From CAZMHJ01 sp964566075 (GTDB lineage Bacteria; Patescibacteriota; Saccharimonadia; Saccharimonadales; CAIOMD01), in the NCBI GenBank assembly GCA_964566075.1, contig CAZMHJ010000030.1, positions 1 to 12,179 on the forward strand: a stretch of 12,179 nt of DNA. The letters run 5' to 3'. Of this stretch, positions 1-6,129 are shown in pieces. Numbering within the stretch: position 1 is the first letter of the stretch; each line of letters starts with the position of its first letter. The notes under the pieces were generated by a model. The model saw only the letters and a program-made list of their open reading frames with translations. It was not told the DNA's origin and did not search any database. Position numbers and translations under genes: made by a program.

Positions 1-55
1 CTTTGGCGAGTAACTCTTTTTTTAGCTCATTTAGTTTAACTGGATCATCTGCCAT
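1..55 (-). CDS. Start of a gene downstream of dnaG, probably the primary sigma factor (partial)
   Basis: An ATG at 53-55 on the minus strand opens a frame that runs off the window edge after about 18 codons; the visible peptide starts MADDPVKLNELKKELLAK. A Shine-Dalgarno AGGAAG lies 11 nt upstream, in the 17-nt gap after the dnaG stop, so the gene is probably co-transcribed with dnaG. The visible residues are too few to identify a family. The rpoD guess rests only on the widely conserved dnaG-rpoD order of the macromolecular synthesis operon and on the charged, helical start typical of sigma-70 region 1.1. That a gene starts here is fairly sure; its identity is an inference. Confidence 0.55.
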   Translation of the reverse strand, partial: MADDPVKLNELKKELLAK

Positions 56-72
56 ATATTACTGTGCTTCCT

Positions 73-1827
73 TTACTGCTTATAAATACTATTATATTTT
101 TCAAGTAGTTTCTTGGCCGCTTCAGTATCTCCTTGCTCTTCAGCAAGTTTAATTTGCTCGGTCAATTGCTCTCTTTGTTCTTTTTGATTATTTTTTGTAA
201 GTTTTGAAATTAAATCTCTCAGCTCTCTAAGGCGCTCGTTGGCGTCGAACTTATCGTAGAGCTCTTCTGCTTTGAATGTTACTATTTTGACATAGTCTTC
301 GACATCTTTCAAATCTTCAGGGATTTCATCACCGAGTGAAGCATGGGGATTTTGCTCTACGTATTCATATACCCGTTGCCGCTCTGGGCTACTAAATACG
401 AGCCTCTGGCTCTCGGTCTCGAGTAGCCGCCTCGTAATCGGGTACGCAACAAGTAGGCTTAGTAGTTGATCTTCATACATATGTGGGTCATTACCAACAT
501 GCTCGACGGTATGCGTCCTGGAACGCTTAACTGGTGAATGGCCTTCGCCCTTTACTTGAGCTAGTTTGCTTCGCATGGCTGCTTCACTTACTTCTGTTAA
601 GTTTGCGAGTTCTAGCAAGTAGTGATCTTGTTCGACACTGTCTTCGAGGCGAGCGATTGTCTGTAGTAAGACGTCCGAAAACGTGCGCTTACCATGGGCG
701 GTTGAGATATCGTACATATTTGCGTAACGTTCAATCAGCCAATCGAGTGCATATTTAGGACTATGCATTGCCTGCTCCCAAGCAGTTGGGTCTTTTTTAA
801 TAAGCTCGTCGGGGTCTTTACCATCAGTAATAGTAATAATTGATAGTTGCACACCGGCACCTTGGGCGACACTAATTGCGCGCTCTGCGGCTGCAATACC
901 TGCCCTATCTTGATCAAAACTTAATCTGATATCACTCGTAAATCGTTGCAAAGCTTTCAAGTGATATGGCGTTAAGGCAGTACCAGCTGTTGCCACCACA
1001 TTACTATACCCAGCTTGATGGCTTGCAATAACATCTAAGTTACCTTCGACGATAACCACAAAGCCCGAGCGACGAATTGCATCTTTTGCGAGATGCAGGC
1101 CAAACACATGACGGCTTTTATCATATAGCAATGTTTGAGGGGTATTGATATATTTTGGAGCGTTTGGTTCGTCTTCTAAAATACGGGCCGTAAAACCAAT
1201 GGTTGTACCTTGAGCATCCGCCAGCGGAATCATAATACGCCCACGGAACATATCGCCCGCACCACGGTAACGTTGTGCCGACAAACCGGCAAGCTTTATA
1301 GTCGTCTCGTCGTGCCCACGTTTTTTCAAAAAGTCCATCAATGCCATACCGTTATTGGGGGCATAACCAATTTTAAAATCTGATAACGTCTGTTTATTAA
1401 ATTTGCGCTTACCTACGACGTAATCGAGCGCTTCGCTATTTTTAAGTAGCGTCTGTTGATAATATTTAGTCGCAAGCTCAAGGGCTTCAAGTGCTTTATC
1501 TTTTTGCTGTCGCACTCTACCATCACCTTTTTGGTATAGGCTTAAATCGACTCCAGCTTTTCGAGCTAAGATTTCGAGCGCACCCTTAAAATCAACACCT
1601 TCCATTTCCATAATGAAACCGAACATGTTGCCACCCTTGCCACTACTAAAATCGTGCCAGATTTGCTTTTCGGGGCTCACCATAAAACTTGGAGAGCGTT
1701 CGGCATTAAATGGTGATAAGCCTTTAAAGTTACGACCGGCGCGTTTAAGTTCAACGTAATCACCAACTACGTCTTCTATCGAAAGTCGATTCTTGATATC
1801 CTCAACCGCATCCATAACTACTGTCAT
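73..1827 (-). CDS. dnaG: DNA primase DnaG with a degenerate zinc-binding motif
   Basis: DnaG makes the RNA primers for replication and works with the DnaB helicase. From the ATG at 1827 the protein is 584 aa, close to the usual bacterial length. The N-terminal domain shows the family pattern VVGDYVELKR..G.NFKGLSPF. The four zinc ligands of the CHC2 finger (C40, H43, C61, C64 in E. coli) are replaced, at identical spacing, by S38, N41, D59 and S62. The TOPRIM core is intact: EGNLD near residues 261-265 (E. coli EGYMD) and the acidic pair in SFDQD at 305/307. A helical C-terminal region with a charged tail fits the helicase-interaction domain. A TTG at 1857 would extend the frame by 10 residues, but the extension is unlike the family; ATG 1815 is another possible start. 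A -10-like box 7 nt before ATG 1827 suggests a leaderless mRNA. Family identity is certain; start choice is moderate. Confidence 0.95.
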   Translation of the reverse strand: MTVVMDAVEDIKNRLSIEDVVGDYVELKRAGRNFKGLSPFNAERSPSFMVSPEKQIWHDFSSGKGGNMFGFIMEMEGVDFKGALEILARKAGVDLSLYQKGDGRVRQQKDKALEALELATKYYQQTLLKNSEALDYVVGKRKFNKQTLSDFKIGYAPNNGMALMDFLKKRGHDETTIKLAGLSAQRYRGAGDMFRGRIMIPLADAQGTTIGFTARILEDEPNAPKYINTPQTLLYDKSRHVFGLHLAKDAIRRSGFVVIVEGNLDVIASHQAGYSNVVATAGTALTPYHLKALQRFTSDIRLSFDQDRAGIAAAERAISVAQGAGVQLSIITITDGKDPDELIKKDPTAWEQAMHSPKYALDWLIERYANMYDISTAHGKRTFSDVLLQTIARLEDSVEQDHYLLELANLTEVSEAAMRSKLAQVKGEGHSPVKRSRTHTVEHVGNDPHMYEDQLLSLLVAYPITRRLLETESQRLVFSSPERQRVYEYVEQNPHASLGDEIPEDLKDVEDYVKIVTFKAEELYDKFDANERLRELRDLISKLTKNNQKEQREQLTEQIKLAEEQGDTEAAKKLLEKYNSIYKQ

Positions 1828-1834
1828 TGTACAC

Positions 1835-1840
1835 GTATAA
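1835..1840 (-). promoter_or_regulatory. Putative -10 box for dnaG
   Basis: TTATAC reads on the minus strand, with a 7-nt spacer to the ATG at 1827. No convincing -35 and no Shine-Dalgarno are visible. The spacing would put the transcription start at or next to the start codon. Weak as an individual site, but it matches the same arrangement before several other genes here. Confidence 0.4.
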
Positions 1841-1886
1841 CTAATAAACAAGCACAAGCGCTAGCGTCTCATTAGCAAATTAGTTA

Positions 1887-1896
1887 TGCTTATACA
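1887..1896 (+). promoter_or_regulatory. Putative extended -10 for the divergent membrane-anchored gene
   Basis: TGCTTATACA reads as an extended -10 (TGn plus TTATAC), or as TATACA at 1891-1896, 8-9 nt before the ATG at 1905. No clear -35 is visible. It lies in the 77-bp divergent gap with dnaG and overlaps a TAGTTATGCTT motif at 1881-1891 that recurs exactly in the mscL promoter. Confidence 0.4.
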
Positions 1897-1904
1897 AAGA
1901 AGTT

Positions 1905-2504
1905 ATGCCTCCCACACAACAAAACCCCTACGATTTCATCATGAGTCCGACGCAAAAAAAGCGCGGTATTGGCTTGAATGGCGGTTCTCAAAAAACACGT
2001 ATTATGCAAGTCGCCGTTATTGCGCTTATTATTTTTGTTGTTGGTGGTGGTTTATTGATGTTTATAAATAGTAAAAAAAGTAGCAGCACCGATACGTACC
2101 TTTCGCTTGCCGCATCACAGCAAGATATTATCGACATAACAAAACTTGGCGCGACCAATGTACGTGACCAACAGCTACTTATGAAAAACGCTTCTGTATC
2201 ACTATTACTTGTAAGTCAAAACACTCAAACAATTACCCTTATTAAATCCCTCGGTACAAAGAACCCGGTCAAGCAAATTGCGGCCTTACAAATAAAAACG
2301 TACACAAAAACTCTAAGTGACGCTCAGAAAAATGGTAATTACGATTCAGTATATGAGGCGTTGCTCGCAAACAGACTTGATGAATACCGAGTTAAGCTAC
2401 AAGCAGCATACGCAAACGCTACCGCTGACAAGACAAAAAAACAGTTGTCAGAGGATTACCAACAACTCGAGATTATTTATCCGGCCTCTACTCAATCAAA
2501 CTAA
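1905..2504 (+). CDS. Membrane-anchored hypothetical protein
   Basis: I do not recognise a named family. The 199-aa product starts with a short polar, basic cytoplasmic stretch containing NPYDFIM (residues 7-13), a start style I associate with small CPR membrane proteins. One hydrophobic segment follows at about 33-54 (IMQVAVIALIIFVVGGGLLM). The rest, 56-199, is Ser/Thr/Gln/Lys-rich, mostly helical and probably extracytoplasmic. There is no lipobox and no signal-peptidase site directly after the helix, so a single-pass N-in anchor is the simplest topology. No catalytic motif is seen. The gene diverges from dnaG, and its stop overlaps that of the convergent yjbR-like gene by 4 bp. A start at an internal ATG (1941, before SPTQKKR) is possible but would lose NPYDFI. 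Confidence 0.8.
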   Translation: MPPTQQNPYDFIMSPTQKKRGIGLNGGSQKTRIMQVAVIALIIFVVGGGLLMFINSKKSSSTDTYLSLAASQQDIIDITKLGATNVRDQQLLMKNASVSLLLVSQNTQTITLIKSLGTKNPVKQIAALQIKTYTKTLSDAQKNGNYDSVYEALLANRLDEYRVKLQAAYANATADKTKKQLSEDYQQLEIIYPASTQSN

Positions 2505-2821
2505 ATACCGGCTACAAGATTGTAGCTGTGGCGTATGAGGTCTTGCACCTCTTCCCACTCTAACTGACCACTTAAGATTAGCGTATTCCAGTGTTTTTTA
2601 TTGAGATGATAGCCTGGTAACACTGTTTCGTATTTTTCGCGCAATAGTACGGCAAGCTGCGGATCACACTTTAAGCTCAGCCTAACCGGATCACTGCCCT
2701 CAGCGATGAGAGCGAACATTTTGTCATTTGCTTTATACACAGCAACGTCCTTGCCAAATGGATATTCAAGCTTTGCGTTTGGCATACTAAGAACGTACTC
2801 TTCGACCGTTTTGTGATCCAT
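2501..2821 (-). CDS. MmcQ/YjbR family protein
   Basis: The 106-aa protein matches the small MmcQ/YjbR family (CyaY-like fold; often labelled a DNA-binding protein, with its true function unsettled). Diagnostic stretches are the start HKTVEEYVLSMPNAKLEYPFG, the central VAVYK..DKMFALI..GSDPVRLSLKCDP, and PGYHLNKKHWNTLIL near residues 69-83. Length is slightly below the usual 110-120 aa. Its ATG shares one base with the stop of orn (TAATG), and GGAGGA lies about 10 nt upstream inside the end of orn, so translation is probably coupled. It is the last gene of the msrB-orn cluster and overlaps the convergent gene by 4 bp at the stop codons. Confidence 0.88.
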   Translation of the reverse strand: MDHKTVEEYVLSMPNAKLEYPFGKDVAVYKANDKMFALIAEGSDPVRLSLKCDPQLAVLLREKYETVLPGYHLNKKHWNTLILSGQLEWEEVQDLIRHSYNLVAGI

Positions 2822-3360
2822 TACCCTCGCTCCTCCAATTTCAGATAAAATTTGAGTTCAGCGATTGATTCTTCGATATCATCAAGCGCTCGGTGTGTTT
2901 CTTTTTTTGTAAATATACGATGGTATTTACCCTGCATAATAATTTTATAGCTACTAACGTCAAGCATTCTGTAGTGGAGCAGTGCGTCAACTTCGGGCCA
3001 CCACTGCCGAATAAATCGCCGGTCTTGATGAATACTATTACCGGCTAGTACTGCTGGCTCATCAAAATGCTTAGTTATAAATTTAGCGAAGTCGGCAGCC
3101 ACTTTTTGTTCACTTGGAGCTGACGCTACCCGCGTAATAAGACCGCTGGCATTATGGGTGTCACGAGCCCATTCATTCATACCAGCCAAGACTGATACAT
3201 CTTGATGAATCGCGCTTTCAAAACGGCCAAGTTCGTTAAAATCAAAATCAGTAACAATCGCCGCGATTTCTAGAATGCGGTCGGTGTCTGGTTCAAGACC
3301 CGTCATCTCAAGGTCCACCCACAGTAATTTAGTCGCTACATCATGCTTGCTATCAGCCAT
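2821..3360 (-). CDS. orn: Oligoribonuclease (DEDDh 3'-5' exoribonuclease)
   Basis: Orn degrades 2-5-nt RNAs, the last step of mRNA decay, and also clears linear dinucleotides such as pGpG. From the ATG at 3360 the protein is 179 aa, the normal Orn length. Catalytic residues are visible: D16 and E18 in WVDLEMTGL, D113 in GNSIHQDRRFI, and H156 with D160/D161 in HRALDDIEES. The PEVDALLHYRMLDVSS stretch is also typical. An in-frame TTG at 3378 touches the stop of the preceding gene and would add six residues; I prefer the ATG because it fits the family start. TATAAT lies 9 nt before the ATG with no Shine-Dalgarno, so a leaderless transcript from an internal promoter is possible besides the msrB read-through. 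Confidence 0.94.
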   Translation of the reverse strand: MADSKHDVATKLLWVDLEMTGLEPDTDRILEIAAIVTDFDFNELGRFESAIHQDVSVLAGMNEWARDTHNASGLITRVASAPSEQKVAADFAKFITKHFDEPAVLAGNSIHQDRRFIRQWWPEVDALLHYRMLDVSSYKIIMQGKYHRIFTKKETHRALDDIEESIAELKFYLKLEERG

Positions 3361-3369
3361 ACCCGAACG

Positions 3370-3375
3370 ATTATA
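3370..3375 (-). promoter_or_regulatory. Consensus -10 box before orn
   Basis: A perfect TATAAT on the minus strand sits 9 nt before the orn ATG, directly after the stop of the upstream gene. No good -35 at 16-18 bp was found. It may drive leaderless orn expression independent of the msrB promoter; it could also be chance in an AT-rich junction. Confidence 0.35.
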
Positions 3376-3378
3376 CAA

Positions 3379-3750
3379 TTATTTATTGGCCCATGCGACA
3401 ATTGGCACGGCTTCTTCAGGTGTACAACTAATAATAATGCGCTTAAACTTCTGTTGTTTTGTTTCTATATACAACACGTTATGTACAAATGGTTCAACCC
3501 AACCATGAGGGTTCGTAAGGTATAAAAAGTCCCAACCTTCTTCGGTCCAAAAACTACCAGCAATTAATTTACCGGGCATGCCGGTACCTGGTAAACGGAC
3601 TTCCCATTTTCGCCAGTTTGCAAAAATATCGCGAAATTCGAGTAGTTTAATATCCTTTTTCGTAACCTCGATTTTTGCCTTGAGTGCCCACAGCTGCTCC
3701 CTGCCCTGTAGTTCAATTACTAATGATTGTGGCGTGGTGACAAAACGCAT
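3379..3750 (-). CDS. Conserved hypothetical protein, possibly PH-like fold
   Basis: The 123-aa product has no named function that I can assign. It resembles a family of short soluble proteins, common in Gram-positive bacteria, with this order: an N-terminal strand plus a GxExLWAL helix start (here LQGREQLWALKAKIEV, 14-29), a central PGTGMPGKLIAGSFW (54-68), then WDFLYLTNPHGWVEPFV, a hydrophobic strand, and a short C-terminal helix. The beta-rich pattern with a terminal helix is compatible with a bacterial PH-like domain; that is an inference from memory. There are no membrane segments and no catalytic motif. The start lies 2 nt after the msrB stop, with GGAG about 6 nt upstream, so it is translated from the msrB transcript. 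Confidence 0.8.
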   Translation of the reverse strand: MRFVTTPQSLVIELQGREQLWALKAKIEVTKKDIKLLEFRDIFANWRKWEVRLPGTGMPGKLIAGSFWTEEGWDFLYLTNPHGWVEPFVHNVLYIETKQQKFKRIIISCTPEEAVPIVAWANK

Positions 3751-3752
3751 AC

Positions 3753-4157
3753 TTACTCCGAGGTGTCCGATTTAAAATCAAGTGCACACGAATTGATACA
3801 GTAATGCTTTCCGTTTGGAGCATCTGCGTCTTCAAACAGGTGGCCCAGGTGACCACCGCATGTCGCGCAGACTACTTCGGTTCGGTGCATACCTAACGAA
3901 TTATCATCTTGTAAACGCACGGTATCGCTCGCAATAACATCACTAAAACTAGGCCAACCAATAAGCCCTGGTGTTTTTGATTCGTATTGCGATGAAGCAG
4001 AAAACAGCACCGTGCCACAGCCTTGGCACGCATACATACCGTTTTTTTGTGGCAAGACAAACTCGCCACTAAATGGCGTTTCAGTGCCCTTTTGCCTCAA
4101 CACCTTGTACTGCTCAGGAGTTAGACGTTCTTTCCACTCTTCGTCACTCAAATCCAT
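3753..4157 (-). CDS. msrB: Peptide-methionine (R)-S-oxide reductase MsrB
   Basis: MsrB reduces methionine-R-sulfoxide in oxidised proteins. The 134-aa frame has the complete single-domain layout: LTPEQYKVLRQKGTETPFSGEF near the start, zinc ligands C44/C47 (CQGC) and C97/C100 (CATCGGHLGH), GWPSF at 67-71, and the catalytic C120 in HYCINS. The usual resolving cysteine just before GWPSF is absent (PGLIGWPSF). An extra cysteine, C124, sits four residues after the catalytic one, where Ala is usual. The gene heads the cluster msrB > 123-aa protein > orn > yjbR-like, suggesting one transcription unit. No Shine-Dalgarno precedes the ATG; instead TATACT lies 7 nt upstream. Confidence 0.95.
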   Translation of the reverse strand: MDLSDEEWKERLTPEQYKVLRQKGTETPFSGEFVLPQKNGMYACQGCGTVLFSASSQYESKTPGLIGWPSFSDVIASDTVRLQDDNSLGMHRTEVVCATCGGHLGHLFEDADAPNGKHYCINSCALDFKSDTSE

Positions 4158-4164
4158 ACATAGT

Positions 4165-4170
4165 AGTATA
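4165..4170 (-). promoter_or_regulatory. Putative -10 box for msrB, leaderless spacing
   Basis: TATACT on the minus strand is separated by exactly 7 nt (ACTATGT) from the msrB ATG, with no Shine-Dalgarno and no evident -35. The start of transcription would fall at or beside the start codon. Confidence 0.45.
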
Positions 4171-4200
4171 GACCCGCGTAGTGTTACTGGGTAGTTTTAT

Positions 4201-4539
4201 CTACTTCTTTTCTTTGTCGAGTTTATCGAGTCTGAGCCCTTTAACGACGTAGTAGATAACCGCTGCAACAGCTGCAAATTTAATAAGACTGCTTACGATA
4301 GCACCCCAACCAATTGCTAAAGGATGGCTACCAGTTGTAATGGTCCATGTGTAATCTTGTAATGATGAGCCACTTTTTAGAATAAAGCTAAGCAGAAAAC
4401 CTACTAGTGGGTTAATAAAGTTATCGACAACCTGGCCAACTACGATGGTAACCTGTGTACCAATTGCTAAACCAATTGCGAGCCCTACCACACCTGCCTC
4501 ACGAATAAAGTCTAAGAACCCTTTTGCTTGCTTGTTCAT
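4201..4539 (-). CDS. mscL: Large-conductance mechanosensitive channel MscL
   Basis: MscL is the homopentameric membrane pore that opens under extreme tension and releases solutes during hypo-osmotic shock. The 112-aa protein has the family layout: N-terminal amphipathic helix KGFLDFIREAG, TM1 with the small-residue pore lining VVGLAIGLAIGTQVTIVVGQVVDNFINPLVGFLL (about 17-50), a short periplasmic loop (54-76), TM2 at about 77-99 (IGWGAIVSSLIKFAAVAAVIYYVV), and a charged tail ending LDKLDKEKK. It is somewhat shorter than E. coli MscL (136 aa), mainly in the loop and tail. The start is fixed by AGGAGG just upstream; a TTG at 4572 gives an unlike extension. It has its own promoter overlapping the end of the photolyase-related gene, and no clear terminator follows it. 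Confidence 0.93.
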   Translation of the reverse strand: MNKQAKGFLDFIREAGVVGLAIGLAIGTQVTIVVGQVVDNFINPLVGFLLSFILKSGSSLQDYTWTITTGSHPLAIGWGAIVSSLIKFAAVAAVIYYVVKGLRLDKLDKEKK

Positions 4540-4557
4540 ATTACCTCCTATAGTACG

Positions 4558-4586
4558 AGTATAGCCTGGCAAGCATAACTACTCAA
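4558..4586 (-). promoter_or_regulatory. mscL promoter
   Basis: On the minus strand, TTGAGT (plus positions 4581-4586), a 17-bp spacer and TATACT (4558-4563) form a good sigma-70-type promoter. The expected start gives a leader of about a dozen nucleotides carrying AGGAGG. The -35 abuts the stop codon of the upstream photolyase-related gene. The spacer contains TAGTTATGCTT, identical to an 11-mer at 1881-1891. Confidence 0.6.
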
Positions 4587-6092
4587 TTAACTGATAGAGG
4601 TTAAAAAGTCTTGCGCACGGTACCCAATAATGCGTTTACGGTCCGCGTTCAATTTACCGAGCTGCTTCACCATAACGCTGGTACGAGGATTTTTAGCAAG
4701 TACCTCTTTATTGCGGTCAACAAAACCCCAAAATAGACCGTCCCAGACATCGCACCAAATATCTTTCTGATAATGGCTCATGTTCAAAATATAGTTGCTA
4801 CCAGATATATATGGCTTAGTAACCATGCTACCTAAGTCACTAAACTGACTCATACCGTACACGTTCGGTACCATTACCCAGTCGTACGCATCAATAAACA
4901 TAGACGCAAACCATTTATATGCTTCTTCGGGTTTGATTTCACATAAAAGCATCAGATTACCTACCACCATTAAGCGTTCAATGTGGTGTGCATAGGCGTG
5001 CTTATTCACTTTTGTAATAACATCATCAAGTGGTGGAATACCAGTTGTGCCTTCCCACCATTGGCTACTTAGATTTCGATTTTGATTTAAACCATTAGCC
5101 GTACGCATAGGCACGCTTTGGGTGATATATAGGCCACGTACGTATTCACGCCAGCCAATCACCTGCCGGATAAAACCTTCTAGGCTCGGCAAATTCACTT
5201 CGTTCTGTTCGTGATAGTCTAGAGCAGCATCAACCACTTGTTGTGGTGTTAATAAACCAATATTGAGCGGTGCAGATATGCCACTGTGATACAAAAAGAT
5301 GGCTGCTCCATCGATAGCATCTTCGTACGCGCCAAAATCTTCAAATCGTTCTTTAAAAAATTCATATAGCCATTTACCCGCTTCGTCATGCGACGTTGGC
5401 CACATAAATTCATCATAGCTACCAGGATTATTTGCAAACCGCTTGTCTACCCATTTCTTGGCTTCTTCAACATATTTATTATCACCATAGCCATTAAAGC
5501 CGGGTGCGATGTGATCTTTGGGGAGTGCTTTTCGGTTTTCGACATCGTAGCTCCACTTGCCACCAACCGGTTTGTAGTTTTTATCAATCAAGATATTAAA
5601 ACGCTCGCGTTGCCACTGATAAAAGTCGGCAAATACATGTTTTTCTTTGTCTCCTAAATAATCACGAACTTCGGTTGCTTTTAACATAAAGCTCGGCGTT
5701 GGTAGCACCCGCAGTTCAAACGGGGTCTCGATAACTTCATCAAGGGCTTTTTTAAGCCGGGTGTCGATTGCAAAATCGGTAGGATCAAATACATACACGA
5801 GCTCGGCTCCTGCCTGCTGTGCACGTACAAGCACATCAGCTGTCGAACCTGCATCATCAAGTTCAATGTATTCAACCGCAATCTCGTTTTGCCACAACAC
5901 TTCTTCTATGTACCGCCGCATACTTGCGCGGTGGAGTACTAGTTTTTGCTTGTGTAGAGCCAGTGGATACTGTTGGTCTACACCGAATAAAAGTGGTTCT
6001 TCTACTAAATATACGAGATCAACTTCGGGTAGATGCTCTGGCGCGAAGAGCTGATGTGGGTACAAAACAAGCGCCGTTTGTATGTGTTTCAT
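4587..6092 (-). CDS. Photolyase-related protein of the CryB/PhrB (FeS-BCP) family with degenerate Fe-S site
   Basis: The 501-aa protein belongs to the deoxyribodipyrimidine photolyase-related family, whose characterised members (such as Agrobacterium PhrB) are FAD-containing (6-4) photolyases or cryptochromes. The N-terminal Rossmann domain (about 1-135) corresponds to the antenna domain. The helical FAD domain holds FIRQVIGWREYVRG (307-320), HAYAHHIERLMVVGNLMLL (365-383) with the conserved His pair 369/370, DAYDWVMVPNVYGMSQF (401-417), and TKPYISGSNYILNMSHY (425-441). In family members I remember, four cysteines bind [4Fe-4S]: one at the position of P354 here, a CxxC pair at Q442/I445, and one matching C447. 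Only the last remains, and the loop between them is shortened. Repair activity therefore cannot be assumed. It lies 37 nt after the carbamoyltransferase gene; a hairpin with AAGGA in its loop precedes the ATG. Confidence 0.9.
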   Translation of the reverse strand: MKHIQTALVLYPHQLFAPEHLPEVDLVYLVEEPLLFGVDQQYPLALHKQKLVLHRASMRRYIEEVLWQNEIAVEYIELDDAGSTADVLVRAQQAGAELVYVFDPTDFAIDTRLKKALDEVIETPFELRVLPTPSFMLKATEVRDYLGDKEKHVFADFYQWQRERFNILIDKNYKPVGGKWSYDVENRKALPKDHIAPGFNGYGDNKYVEEAKKWVDKRFANNPGSYDEFMWPTSHDEAGKWLYEFFKERFEDFGAYEDAIDGAAIFLYHSGISAPLNIGLLTPQQVVDAALDYHEQNEVNLPSLEGFIRQVIGWREYVRGLYITQSVPMRTANGLNQNRNLSSQWWEGTTGIPPLDDVITKVNKHAYAHHIERLMVVGNLMLLCEIKPEEAYKWFASMFIDAYDWVMVPNVYGMSQFSDLGSMVTKPYISGSNYILNMSHYQKDIWCDVWDGLFWGFVDRNKEVLAKNPRTSVMVKQLGKLNADRKRIIGYRAQDFLTSIS

Positions 6093-6093
6093 G

Positions 6094-6120
6094 AATAGTG
6101 CTTATCCTTTAAGCACTATT
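6094..6120 (-). repeat. Perfect 11-bp inverted repeat before the photolyase-related start codon
   Basis: Arms AATAGTGCTTA and TAAGCACTATT are perfect complements around a 5-nt loop that reads AAGGA on the minus strand. The hairpin ends one base before the ATG at 6092 and begins 9 nt after the carbamoyltransferase stop. No T-tract follows on either strand, so it is not a normal intrinsic terminator. In RNA it would show a Shine-Dalgarno-like loop 12 nt from the AUG; in DNA it could be a repressor operator. Confidence 0.75.
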
Positions 6121-6129
6121 GTACAGTAA

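Noticed and set aside
1828..1857. TTG start at 1857 extending DnaG by ten residues (MCLFISYTCT)
   Set aside because: The extension is unlike the family and covers the putative -10 box; ATG 1827 or 1815 fits DnaG better.
4540..4572. TTG start extending MscL by eleven residues
   Set aside because: A strong AGGAGG precedes the internal ATG at 4539, and the extension would run through the mscL promoter.
5761..6094. Overlapping plus-strand frames of 91-97 codons opposite the photolyase-related gene
   Set aside because: Serine- and cysteine-rich shadow composition, no start signals, antisense to a conserved coding region.
6094..6120. Hairpin as an intrinsic terminator of the carbamoyltransferase gene
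   Set aside because: No T-tract follows on either strand, and the stem is only 3 of 11 G-C pairs.
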